From: Stentor coeruleus
Lineage: Eukaryota > Ciliophora > Heterotrichea > Heterotrichida > Stentoridae
Length of the DNA stretch: 23,196 nt
Reading direction: 5' to 3'
NCBI GenBank assembly: GCA_001970955.1
Contig: MPUH01001131.1
Coordinates: 1 to 23,196, forward strand
Each line of letters starts with the position of its first letter. The stretch's first letter is position 1. The position numbers and the translations under genes were made by a program. Shown here one piece after another: positions 9,242-17,566 of this stretch. Under the pieces are notes generated by a model. The model was not told the origin of the DNA, ran no database searches, and was given only the letters and a program-made list of their open reading frames with translations.

Positions 9242-9385
9242 TTATTTTTTGCTTATCATGACTACAACAATTCAAATAAAAAACCCAAGTGCTACTACCA
9301 TGATAATCCAACACAAGTTTTTTCCTTCATCTATATGCCTTATTATATTGCTTTCAAGGTTTTCGAAAGTACCAAAAGTTTGCAT
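9242..9385 (-). pseudogene. Small tail-anchored membrane protein frame with an in-frame TGA in the membrane helix
   Basis: From the ATG at 9385 the frame reads MQTFGTFENLESNIIRHIDE, then GKNLCWIIMVVALGFFI, then TGA at 9272-9274, then IVVVMISKK and TAA at 9242-9244. An amphipathic helix followed by a C-terminal hydrophobic span and a short basic tail is the layout of a SNARE or other tail-anchored protein. As it stands, TGA truncates the membrane helix. If TGA were Trp the helix would be about 24 residues and properly capped by SKK. Upstream, another frame reads SLISTIENSISNSAKQ, which could be its preceding coil in a shifted frame. This may be a decayed gene, a sequence error, or a hint of TGA = Trp. 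No Q/R zero-layer can be fixed confidently. Confidence 0.4.
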
Positions 9386-9487
9386 TGTTTGGCTGAATTG
9401 CTTATTGAATTTTCAATAGTTGATATCAAGCTAATAGAATTTATGTAAATTTACCAACTGCTATTTTTTACTCTTAGGTTTCCTTGC

Positions 9488-9716
9488 TTATTTTGCTTGA
9501 TATGCAGATAAGGATTTAAGGCAAGTCTCAGCTTCTTCACAAAGCTCATTTAAAGTGTTTATATGCTCCTGTTCGGTGATCGTATTTTCCAGTTTTCTTA
9601 GAGCTTCTTGAATTATTCCTATAAGCAGCTCAAGCTCATTATTATTTAAATGACTCTAAATATCTTTTACTTTCAAAAACTTCATATAGAAATTGTCTCT
9701 CCATAGTATTCATCAT
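9488..9716 (-). CDS. Small helical protein, about 60 aa, needing a 15-nt intron or a +1 shift
   Basis: The region 9655-9488 encodes a clean amphipathic helix: LNNNELELLIGIIQEALRKL, then ENTITEQEHINTLNELCEEA and ETCLKSLSAYQAK, then TAA. There are two ways to reach it. (a) ATG at 9685, MKFLK, then the 15-nt intron GTAAAAGATATTTAG (9670-9656), then SHLNNNELE; this gives a 60-aa protein without any error. (b) The upstream ATG at 9716 gives MMNTMERQFLYEVFESKRYL and reaches AAA-TAA, where a +1 shift would continue into NNELELL. After the TAA the same frame continues ARKPKSKK to a TAG. I prefer (a) because the intron is canonical for heterotrichs. It may be the N-terminal part of the tail-anchored frame just downstream. 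Confidence 0.45.
9656..9670 (-). other. Candidate 15-nt intron GTAAAAGATATTTAG
   Basis: Canonical GT...AG ends with GTAA start and TAG end, exactly 15 nt. Removing it links ATG AAG TTT TTG AAA to AGT CAT TTA AAT, opening the 60-aa frame. Without removal that frame hits the TAG at the intron end. Confidence 0.5.
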
Positions 9717-9747
9717 GAGAGAATTTTAAATTTTCTTTAATAAAATA

Positions 9748-10884
9748 ATGGAAACTGTGGATGGAAAAATAGATACGATTCCTGATGTAAATCTTGAAGA
9801 AAAAAGGGTCGCTGAAGACCAATCTGCAGATCCTAGACAAAGTACTGAAGAGAAGAAAGTCCCTGCTTTAGAAGCTGAAGGGGTAAACAAAGCTGAAGCT
9901 ATAGTGAATGCCCCTGAAGATACAAAAGCATTCGAAGCAAAAAACATTCAGTTAGATAATGTTGAAGCAGGCAAAGATGGTAGTTCTGATGCAGCTTTAA
10001 GCCCAAAAATATTTGTTAGTCTTAAATCACCAGGTAAGGATGGGTGTAAAAAATCTGCTTTGAATATGGAAATTGCTGATAGCTTACATGAAAGGAATTT
10101 ACAAAAGGAAGCCAAAATAAGCACAATGCGGCTCAAGAAAAAAGCTGACGAAATTGGTAAAATGCAATCCGTCCCCAGAATCAACCCCAAGTCAAAAAAA
10201 ATCATTGAGAATTCAGCTAAAGCTGGGTTGGAAGAAAATGATTCAAATGGAAGTTTGAAAAATGAAGAAGATGATGAAGACTCGTTTTACAAACTCATTC
10301 AAGAGACTGCTGGATCACCAATAAACTCTAATCCTGACAAGTCAAGAACTCTAAACAAAGCAAAAACTTTAAAGCAAAGTGACAGACAAGCTGGCTTTAC
10401 AAATTCTGAGCTTATTAAATCTGCTGTTAAGCTTCGTGAAAGTCTTCCATGCAAATCTCCAGAACCAGAAAAACCTGTTCTTGATGTTGTACAAAAAGGA
10501 GAGTTGCTGAAAAAGAAAAAAGCACAAAAAATCAAAGAAGCTGATGAAAAGAAAAAAGCTAAAGAATTAGATGGGTGCACATTCAAACCAACTTTGTTAA
10601 CCAAGAGTCAAGTTAATGAAAGTGGGTCTTGTGTTATTCATAAATCTGCAGGGACATTAAAAAAGAAATCTTCATCAGGCTCTACAGAAAATAAAGTCTT
10701 GACTAAGCATGAATTTGAAGAAAGCTATGAGCTAGCTCAGGCTAAGATTTATGATGCCAAATATGTACCTATGAGCCCTGTAACTTTTCACGTTAAGTAT
10801 AAAGCTGGGTATAACGAAACCAACATTTTGGCAAAAGCACAACCAATGGTGGACTATAGGATAGTGGGTAATCTTTTAGACTAG
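9748..10884 (+). CDS. Charged, low-complexity protein with CTFKP motif, 378 aa, function unknown
   Basis: I do not recognise a specific family. It is Lys/Glu/Ser-rich and probably disordered over residues 1-250, with an acidic patch NEEDDEDSF near 170-180. A basic stretch LKKKKAQKIKEADEKKKAKE (about 252-271) leads into ELDGCTFKPTL (about 272-282). A 'E-x3-CTFKP' motif of this kind recurs in alveolate and flagellate proteins linked to cytoskeleton or cilia. The C-terminal 60 residues (KHEFEESYELAQAKIYDAKY, then VPMSPVTFHVKYKAG) look more conserved and may fold on a partner. ATG 9748 is the first in frame and the stop is TAG. It ends 22 nt from the convergent ankyrin-SAM gene. Confidence 0.75.
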   Translation: METVDGKIDTIPDVNLEEKRVAEDQSADPRQSTEEKKVPALEAEGVNKAEAIVNAPEDTKAFEAKNIQLDNVEAGKDGSSDAALSPKIFVSLKSPGKDGCKKSALNMEIADSLHERNLQKEAKISTMRLKKKADEIGKMQSVPRINPKSKKIIENSAKAGLEENDSNGSLKNEEDDEDSFYKLIQETAGSPINSNPDKSRTLNKAKTLKQSDRQAGFTNSELIKSAVKLRESLPCKSPEPEKPVLDVVQKGELLKKKKAQKIKEADEKKKAKELDGCTFKPTLLTKSQVNESGSCVIHKSAGTLKKKSSSGSTENKVLTKHEFEESYELAQAKIYDAKYVPMSPVTFHVKYKAGYNETNILAKAQPMVDYRIVGNLLD

Positions 10885-10906
10885 GATAACTAAAATCTTT
10901 AAACAG

Positions 10907-12181
10907 CTAATTAAATATGCTTTTAAAAGCACAACAAAATCCACAATCTCCAACTTTACCAGTATTAGCAATCCTGCGTGTAGAATCAATAGCTCTTTCC
11001 CCAGTATCTGAACAAATATTATCAATAAGAACTTTTAATTTAAAAATGTCTTGGTCTTTTATATTCATCAACGAAAGAGCTTCAGTAAGTTTGCATTTTT
11101 GATCTAAATAAATAAGGTCTTCTATGAAATAAAACCCTTGTGAAGTGAGTTTATCATAAAGACCCTGCATTTCATAGTCTTCAAGGAAACCTTGCAAGTC
11201 AGGATAGTATTTATGTCTGATTTTCGTAGCTTGATTGGTTCTTTTTATGCATTCTTCTTCAAGTTTATATAATAATCTAACTCTAAGCCCTTGTTTTTTT
11301 ATCCGCATATTAGATAGATCAACTTCTTTTAAGGACTCTTCAGAATTCATTTTTTCCATTAACCCCGTAATATCTGAATAGCCATTTTTTACAAGCATAG
11401 GGAAAATTTCTTCCAATCTCCTTTTTTTAAGCCATAAATATAACGAATCACTTTCTTGATATGATCCAATACTATATACTTGCTGTGCTTTAGCAGGTAA
11501 TTCTTCAGAACTATCATCATTAACATAATTATTAACCCTCAAATCCGCAACTTTGCCCGAGAAATCTTTAATCTCTTGGCTAGCATTATACTGGATAAGA
11601 AGATCAATCATTTCTTGATGCTCTAATTCTGAAGCTAGATGTAGACAGGTTTTACCGAACTTTATAAAAATTACAAGTAAGTCTTGAATATTAGGATCAG
11701 CTCCATTTTTTAAAAAAAGCTCAGCTATTTCGATGTTGCTTCTTAGAACTGCATTGTGTAAAGGTGTGTTACCATCTGTTTGCTGTATATTAGGCTCAGC
11801 TCCATATGCAAGAAGCACTTCTGCAATTTCACATAAGCAATTATCAGCTGCTTGATGCAAGGGGGTTTCTCCAAGGTTGTTCATTTCATTGGGGGCTGCA
11901 CCAGAATCGAGGAGAAAACGAGTAATTTCGATGCTTCCATACATAACAGCACGAAATAATGGACTCCATCCACGCTAATTATTTATTACTCTTGGCTCTT
12001 TATGATTAAGTTTTTCAGGATTAGCTTCAAATAATTGCTTTATTGCTGGAAGGTTCGATACACGAAAATAGTGATCGAGAGTTTCGGTTTCTGAGCTATA
12101 GACACTGCTGTTTGGGCTTTTGCTTGCAAGAACTAGTTTCATTTGCATATTATAAAGATTATTGATAATTAATCGTCCCAT
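10907..12181 (-). CDS. Ankyrin-repeat protein with two SAM-like domains, about 414-419 aa, one or two 15-nt introns
   Basis: Joined from exon 1 (12181-11990, 64 aa) and exon 2 (11974-10907) across a 15-nt intron carrying an in-frame TAG. The join KEPR|RGWSPLFRAVMYG completes an ankyrin repeat. Ankyrin units follow: YFRVSNLPAIKQLFE, GWSPLFRAVMYGSIE, GETPLHQAADNCLCEIAEVL, GNTPLHNAVLRSNIEIAELF and GKTCLHLASELEHQEMIDLL. The C-terminal half has two SAM-like helical modules: LYLWLKKRRLEEIFPMLVKN (about 242-261) with its tail VDLSNMRIKKQGLRVRLL, and LQGFLEDYEMQGLYDKLTSQ (about 324-343). The extreme C-terminus CGFCCAFKSIFN has three clustered Cys, a possible palmitoylation site. A second, stop-free 15-nt intron (11660-11674) probably interrupts the fourth repeat. 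This is a scaffold type; the partner is unknown. Stop TAG. Confidence 0.85.
11660..11674 (-). other. Candidate stop-free 15-nt intron GTAATTTTTATAAAG
   Basis: It sits where an ankyrin repeat should read NIQD..FGKTCLHLA. Retention inserts V-I-F-I-K, which breaks the repeat spacing; removal gives NIQDLLFGKTCLHLA, close to normal. It is a multiple of three with no stop, so an open frame would hide it. Confidence 0.6.
11975..11989 (-). other. 15-nt intron GTAATAAATAATTAG
   Basis: Canonical GT...AG, 15 nt. It contains in-frame TAG if retained. Removal joins AAA GAG CCA AGA to CGT GGA TGG AGT CCA, restoring an uninterrupted ankyrin repeat on both sides. This is the best-supported intron of the window and the main evidence for a heterotrich. 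Confidence 0.9.
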
Positions 12182-12242
12182 CTCAGTATATTTTCTATCA
12201 TATATTTACTTAATTAACTAACGATTAGTATTATGGAATAGT

Positions 12243-13570
12243 TTAAATCACTTCTCGTGTGGAGGAACCTTGTGGATCATGTATTCATATTTAGAATTTG
12301 ATTTTATGCTTATTGATTGCAATAACGACACTTTCTTATGCTAGGAGGTATCATCATTCCATGCATTGCTTCTCCTATAAGTCTTTTCATTTATTTTTCT
12401 CTTTTTTTCTGTCATTCCCTTTCATCAAATAGATTTAGTTATTTTATTAACCGAAGCTGATAGTTAATGTAAGCTAGTTTCTTTTGGTTTTTTTGAATCT
12501 CCAAGAATAAATACGAATTGGATATTGTCATTTCAAGAAGATATAAAGAGATATTACCACCACTTCTGAAATCTACAAGCATAAGCATAGGTGCAAATTC
12601 TTTTATCAAAGACATCTACTCCAATCATATGGGCTCAATAATTGATTAACATTAAAGGTAAAGTCACTATATCCATTTCTTTTATTACTAGATTGTTAGA
12701 AGTAAGCTTGAAAATATTTCTATCTTTGAATAAGCAGATCATAAAATTTTTCTTTATAGAAGTTAGTTTTTTATTTTTTCAATCTTTTAAGAATGAACTA
12801 ATCTTATTTTTTTTTTCATAGTTCATGTGCATGCAATTGCTCAAACAGCTCAAAAGATGAATAATAATTGTCCATGTATACGCGGTGATTTCTATTTTAA
12901 AACTTCAAACATAAATCTAAGCATAAATTCAAAGTTTTGAACTCTTCTTTGCCGGGGTTTGAAAAAAAAATGATACTTCAAGCAGTATCTTATCAAAGAT
13001 TCACAGAGTAAAAAAGCCATAAATCTCATTTGGTAGGCTTCATGAGCATATACCGCTTCAAGGAGTGCCTGCCTTCAAATCCAATCATTGACTTATCTAT
13101 CGCTAAACTGCTTGCTGGCTTATATATTTTTATTGAGGCTTCTTGAATACCATCTTCTGATTCTTGCGAAAGTATCATTGGGATTTTTCTCCAAGATTTA
13201 AATAGCTGCTAATTAATACAAATTTATCTGGACATTGATATTTGGATAAGGTTACTAGTCCACATGCTATGGGTTGCCAGTGCATGCCAATTTTTAGCTT
13301 AGAATCGATCCCCCATCATAAGTGTTACGCCGATGCATTTTCTGAGCTCAAGAAGAACTAGGGCTCTCCAAGTTTTATCTCTTTTCATTGATTTATTTCT
13401 AGATTGTACCTTTTTACATAGTTTTGATTAGTTCTTTGAATTATACTTTGCTGAATCTCAATTAGGAAAAATAGTTCAAAAGCTTCCAAAGGAGATGAAG
13501 GAGTATGATCTTTTTGTAGATTGATTGAAGAGATTTCTTTGATATCTATCATATCAATGATTTCCCCTTC
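12243..13570 (-). pseudogene. Decayed PiggyBac-family transposase (DDE_Tnp_1_7 type)
   Basis: PiggyBac transposases cut and paste at TTAA, and domesticated relatives (PiggyMac) excise germline DNA in ciliates. Reading the minus strand in shifting frames, family landmarks appear in the right order. They are PLEAFELFF (about 13490), TWRALVLLELRKCIGVTLMM (about 13370-13310) and KYQCPDKFVLISSYLNLGE (about 13243-13188). The first catalytic Asp lies in LAIDKSMIGFEGRHSLKRYM (about 13109-13050), the second in VYMDNYYSSFELFEQL (12881-12835) and the third in MIGVDVFDK (12627-12601). RFQKWW-stop-YLF, LLEMTISNSYLFLEIQ and a C-terminal RKCRYCNQ remnant of the Cys-rich domain follow. Many stops (e.g. TGA at 13026-13028 at the Trp of KPTKW, TAA at about 12554) and frame changes rule out an intact gene; tiny introns do not repair it. 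I found no clear terminal inverted repeats. Confidence 0.85.
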
Positions 13571-14474
13571 TAATGAAATCTATGAATCATCATGATTTAG
13601 CTTTTGCATGCAGTTCATTTATTAGATATGCTTCCATCTATAAAATCTAATTACTTTTCCTTTATATATAAAATTCAAAGGAGTATGGGACATTTTTTCT
13701 TTACGCTTGTCTAATCTTCAAAATTTATAGTCTTGGCTAAAAAATTGTGGTGATCATGCTGTGACCGTGCCGGCATGCTAAGTTTAAGAATGTTTATTAT
13801 AGCAAAAAAATAAGTGAAGGGTTAGAAGTGAAGTACAAATGCATATTATAGGATTGATTTAAAAATAGAATATATTTAAAGCTCTTAAAATAGAGTATTT
13901 AGAGTTTTTGAAGCTATCTATAATCAAGTAAGTTCATGAAGATTATAACAGAATAAATTAACAACATAAACTACAAATAAATATACTGTGTATTTCATAT
14001 TAAATTTTATAATTGCATATCCTTTATTTTAATAATAAAAGAGAAAAGCAATTTATAAAAATCTCAAATAAAAGCTAATTTTAATTATAGTGCTAATTTA
14101 AATAATTTGTGTGCTACAATTTTAATGCAAATGGATTAATATAGGTTTATGTCTATATAATTTTTTACTTCTGGAACTGTTAAGTCTATGCAGTTTTAGC
14201 AATTTTTATCTTGATAAAGTTGAAGCAAAAAAATTGTCAGCTTGCTATTACAATTTTCAATCAACACCTTGATGATAGTGAGAAAAAATATTTGACTTAA
14301 TTGAAACTCTTAGATATTTTAGCTTAAGATAGGACAATAATTAGGCGGGCTTTATTTGAATTGGCTCACTGTAAATTAATTTTCATCTTATACAACATTT
14401 TATTTTTAGCTTTAACTGCTTACACATAAATTATTCTCAGAAACTTTCCAAACAATGAAAATCTGAATACGCAA
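13571..14474. other. AT-rich intergenic stretch with a possible eroded coding fragment
   Basis: Most of this 900-nt stretch is AT-rich with no recognisable gene. A short GC-richer imperfect inverted repeat (catgc...gcatg) lies around 13756-13778. On the plus strand, about 14185-14375, one frame reads coding-like helical text (FNQHLDDSEKKYLT, then LKLLDILA, then DRTIIRRALFELAHCK), broken by TAA at 14298-14300 and 14325-14327. Both stops sit where Gln would fit. This looks like an eroded coiled-coil gene. The family is unknown and confidence is low. Confidence 0.35.
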
Positions 14475-14627
14475 CTATACATTAAAATTTTCAGTACTGG
14501 CAAATTTTCTTGATTCTGATTGTTCTGCTAAATCAAGGTTTTTAGAGCCAGTCTTTAATACTAATTTAGAAAAATCTTTAGGGCTAAGTACTCTTCGGAG
14601 AATTATGCACATAGCAGCAATAAACAT
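14475..14627 (-). other. Short open frame of uncertain status, 50 aa from the first ATG
   Basis: The frame is open from about 14684 but has no ATG until 14627 (MFIAAMCIILRRVLSPKDFS, and ending TENFNV). The upstream part KLLSKLVILRRFSELDSI is coding-like but has no start codon. It lies just downstream of the CAP-centrin gene on the same strand. It could be a gene remnant or a small gene with an unseen upstream exon. No family is recognised. Confidence 0.25.
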
Positions 14628-14704
14628 AATACTATCTAATTCACTAAATCTCCTCAAAATAACTAATTTACTAAGTAACTTCAACTAATAGCTAAATATT
14701 ACTC

Positions 14705-16078
14705 TTAACTATTGAACTTCTTGGTCATGATGTTATAAAAGTCATCAAAACTGACAAGTCCATCTCCATCTGAGTCTCCTTTTCTAATAAGGTCTAAAAG
14801 TTCTTCATCGTCAGCAGTTTCTCCGAGGTCTTTAGCGATTTTTCTAAGATTTTTGACATTAATATATCCAGTCTTATCAACATCGAACAATATAAAAATG
14901 CTATGAATTTCTTCCCTTGTATCACTGTCTGACATTTGGCTTGTCATCATACCCAAAAATTCATCAAAGTCAATAGCCCCTGAACCGTCTTTGTCTAATT
15001 CACTTACAACATGGAAAAGAGTGGCATTTTTTGCTTCAAAACCTAAGCTTGACATAGCAGATTTCAATTCACGAGGCTCAACAGTTCCTGAGCCATCACT
15101 ATCAAAGAGGTCAAAGGCTTCTTTTATTTCTTCAATGTCATCTTCTGTAAGCCCAGGCTTTACGTAGTCAGCTGCATTAAATCTTCCTGATGGATTATAT
15201 TTTTTCTGTGCAGGTTTTGGCCTAGCCTTTGGCTCTTCTTTTACAGGCTGCTTCCCAGGTGGTGCTTTTCCAGCTGGCTTTGGAGGCTCTTGTTTTGGGG
15301 CAGGTTTTGGAGGCTCTTGCTTTGGAGCTGGCTTTGGAGGTTCTTGTTTTGGTGCAGGCTTTGGTGGTTCTTGTTTCTGCACTGGAGCTGGTGCTGGTTT
15401 TGGTGGTTCTTGTTTCTGGACTGGAGTTGATACTGGTTTTGGAGTTTCTTGTTTTTGCACAGGGGTTGATGCAGGCTTAGAAGCAACAGGAGATGAAGCT
15501 TTAGCTGGTGTTCTTGCACCAGGGTCATTGATCCCCTGAGCGAACACAATAACACACAGACTTTCCATATCAGCATGAGGGCCATAAGCTACACCAGCGA
15601 ATAAATGCTCAGGCTTCAAAATGTTAGTACGATGTCCTCTTGTTGAAACACCATCATCAATAAGCAGATTTACAACGATATCTTCAGGAGTTGAATCTCC
15701 ATAGTCTATGTTTTCTCCTATTGTCCCTTCCCATTGTCCGAATCTTTCAATGCGCTCGCCTGGGTCAGAATTATCAGTTCCTGTATGTCCCATTGCACCA
15801 GCTGGACCGATATCATCTACGTGAACTTGAGCAGCTTTAGCAAGGACATCTGACCACTTAATTGGCGCTAATGCTTTGGTGGCTTTTAGCTGATCAATGC
15901 ATTCTTGAACATTATCTGGACCTTCTTCTGTCTCAATTGGTATTGCACCTGGCTTTTCAAACACATTTTCATTGTAATACTTCAGGGTTGCAGCCAATTT
16001 GTCAGAATATTTTGCCGGATTGCTACGGCATAAATTCAACTCGACGAGCACTGCTTCAGGTAAGTTCCTGCTAACCAT
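14705..16078 (-). CDS. CAP/SCP-domain protein fused through a KQEPPKPA linker to a complete centrin, 457 aa
   Basis: The start is the first ATG (16078); the open frame runs 13 codons further up without ATG. Residues about 7-183 are a CAP (SCP/PR-1) domain: [40 protein letters not shown] with H98, GENIDYG with E122, and [12 protein letters not shown] with H149. There is no signal peptide, which is unusual because most CAP proteins are secreted. Residues 190-292 are a Pro/Lys/Gln-rich linker with repeated KQEPPKPAP. Residues about 308-457 are a full centrin: [20 protein letters not shown], with EF-hand loops at 326-337 (ends E), 362-373 (ends E), 399-410 ([12 protein letters not shown], lacking the final acidic residue) and 435-446. 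Hence three canonical Ca2+ sites and one degenerate site. One uninterrupted frame covers all three parts. The domains are certain; the joint role (Ca2+-responsive filament or cortex protein) is inference. Confidence 0.93.
   Translation of the reverse strand: MVSRNLPEAVLVELNLCRSNPAKYSDKLAATLKYYNENVFEKPGAIPIETEEGPDNVQECIDQLKATKALAPIKWSDVLAKAAQVHVDDIGPAGAMGHTGTDNSDPGERIERFGQWEGTIGENIDYGDSTPEDIVVNLLIDDGVSTRGHRTNILKPEHLFAGVAYGPHADMESLCVIVFAQGINDPGARTPAKASSPVASKPASTPVQKQETPKPVSTPVQKQEPPKPAPAPVQKQEPPKPAPKQEPPKPAPKQEPPKPAPKQEPPKPAGKAPPGKQPVKEEPKARPKPAQKKYNPSGRFNAADYVKPGLTEDDIEEIKEAFDLFDSDGSGTVEPRELKSAMSSLGFEAKNATLFHVVSELDKDGSGAIDFDEFLGMMTSQMSDSDTREEIHSIFILFDVDKTGYINVKNLRKIAKDLGETADDEELLDLIRKGDSDGDGLVSFDDFYNIMTKKFNS
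15272..15454 (-). repeat. Tandem repeat encoding the KQEPPKPA linker
   Basis: Six or so imperfect copies of a 24-39 nt unit encode KQE[TP]PKP with variable spacers (VSTPVQ, APAPVQ, AP). The last three copies are close to identical KQEPPKPAP units. The repeat sits between the CAP domain and the centrin and likely forms an extended, flexible spacer. Confidence 0.85.
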
Positions 16079-16530
16079 TAAATTTTTAAAAAAGTTTAAA
16101 TATGGAGAAGCACCCAAATTTGGTCATTTGGATTTTTTTTCTCAAGATTAGGATTTAAGAAAAATATTAAAAGTATTCCGTAAAAATAAGAGAAATATGC
16201 AAGGGATTATAATATTTATTTACTGATTTATAGTTTTAAGAATTAAGATGCTAATTTGATTTTTTTTTTTCAAATTTAACTATTTGCAATAAGATGCTTT
16301 CTTATTTTTAGACTTATGCATTTTGAGCATAGAGGCAGTGGTTTTTGTATCATAGATTATTGTGGATGTAACTTTGCAATAATAAGACAAATTGAGCATT
16401 TAAACCATAAAATTTTTGAATTTTTTTTCAGGTATTTTGACTTTTTTACTTAGAAAGCGGTATAGAACAATACTTAAAACTATTTTATTATGAAGACTTT
16501 ACATTCTCGCGACTGCAGCTGAATTCTAAG
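16079..16530. other. Spacer upstream of the CAP-centrin gene
   Basis: A 452-nt AT-rich stretch between the CAP-centrin start and the end of the broken SAXO-like region, both on the minus strand. It should contain the CAP-centrin promoter. I see only homopolymer T/A runs (e.g. near 16260-16270) and no gene. Confidence 0.5.
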
Positions 16531-17264
16531 CTACCTGGGGTTGATTTTATGTGAGGGTGCTGCATAAAACGAGCTTGTAGTTGTGTTAAAGTACATCGGG
16601 CTAAAATAAGTCTGCTTAGTTTTAGGCACTCTAACTTAAATCCTAGTATTCAATCCTGATCCAGTATAATTTTTCGTCCTATCATCAAATCCAGTTTTTG
16701 AACCTAAGCTAAATGAAGTCTGATAAGCTGTGCTTACTGAATAATTAATCTCAAATGCTTTTGCATCATGAGGATGAATTGGGGAAAAACTTCTAGCATG
16801 TGAATTTGCTCCTTTAAAAGGCAGTTCAACTGTCCTAACAAGAGGATTCCAGCGTTCCCAAATTTTGGTAATTATAACTGTTAATTGCTGTTTCAGAAGA
16901 TTTTGGTTATTTAGGAGTATTTGATTTTATTGGCTTTATTGGCTTTATTGGAATTGCTGGCTTTGCATCTTTGAATACAAAGTCTTCTTGGTTTGATGTT
17001 ATTAAATCTATTGGGAGTTTATTATGACGCCAAATTCTTGGCTCAGGCTTAACTGGAAGATTAAAGCCTCCTTTTTGAACTCAGACATGCGCTTTGTGTA
17101 AAGGTCACCCTAGGAAATGGATCTTTGAAATTCATTCTAGGACATAAGTGCTTTTCGCAGGTACAAAATTGGCATAAGTATTTACTCACAAGATGAGAGT
17201 TTGTTGGAATAATATCTAGGCTAGGGTCTGACAGAGGGCATTTAGTAGATATATCTTTTATAAA
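16531..17264 (-). pseudogene. Broken SAXO/MAP6-like axonemal microtubule-stabilising protein gene
   Basis: SAXO proteins bind and stabilise axonemal microtubules through an N-terminal Cys motif and repeated Mn modules. Here the minus strand reads KCPLSDPSLDIIPTNSHL, VSKYLCQFCTCEKHLCPRM, then NFKDPFPRVTFTQSACLS. The block CQFCTCEKHLCP matches the SAXO N-terminal signature (CELCSCGRHHCPH-like). A second frame, +1 relative, carries NLPVKPEPRIWRHNKLPID, DLITSNQEDFVFKDAKPAI and PIKPIKPIK, up to AAA-TAA. A third frame, again +1, has KIWERWNPLVRTVELPFKG, GANSHARSFSPIHPHDAKA and NYSVSTAYQTSFSLGSKTG, up to TAA at 16636-16638. It continues in frame as VRVPKTKQTYFSPMYFNTTT to TAG at 16531. No ATG precedes the first block and no 15/16-nt intron mends the shifts. 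Decay, assembly indels or +1 frameshifting are the options. Confidence 0.55.
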
Positions 17265-17566
17265 CTAATAATTTTAATTTTTCGAAAGTGAAACTTATTT
17301 ATAAGTTAAATATAGCAGAAGTACTAAAGATTTGGCTGATGGGTTGTAACAGCAAATCAGCTATATTCTCATATAATAAATATTTATACTAATGCAAGCA
17401 ATCCTTACTCCAAAAGATATAATGATAAAATATAGCATTAGTTAAATACTCTTAACTCTATAATCAACTTAAAAATCAATTAAAGCACATAAATCTTTAA
17501 TCTATTTTTCAGCATGGTTTGTCTTAAAACTATAAATTTATTACTTTCAATAATATTTTATAAATT
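17265..17566. other. Spacer upstream of the SPT2-like gene
   Basis: About 300 nt of AT-rich DNA between the 5' end of the broken SAXO-like region (minus) and the SPT2-like start (plus). It presumably holds the SPT2-like promoter. No motif or RNA gene is visible. Confidence 0.5.

Noticed and set aside
13752..13780. GC-richer imperfect inverted repeat near the PiggyBac relic as a terminal inverted repeat
   Set aside because: I could not find a matching inverted copy at the other end near 12240, and the stem is only about five base pairs.
15229..15480. Leu/Val-rich open frame opposite the CAP-centrin linker
   Set aside because: It is antisense of the KQEPPKPA repeat and only mirrors its composition.
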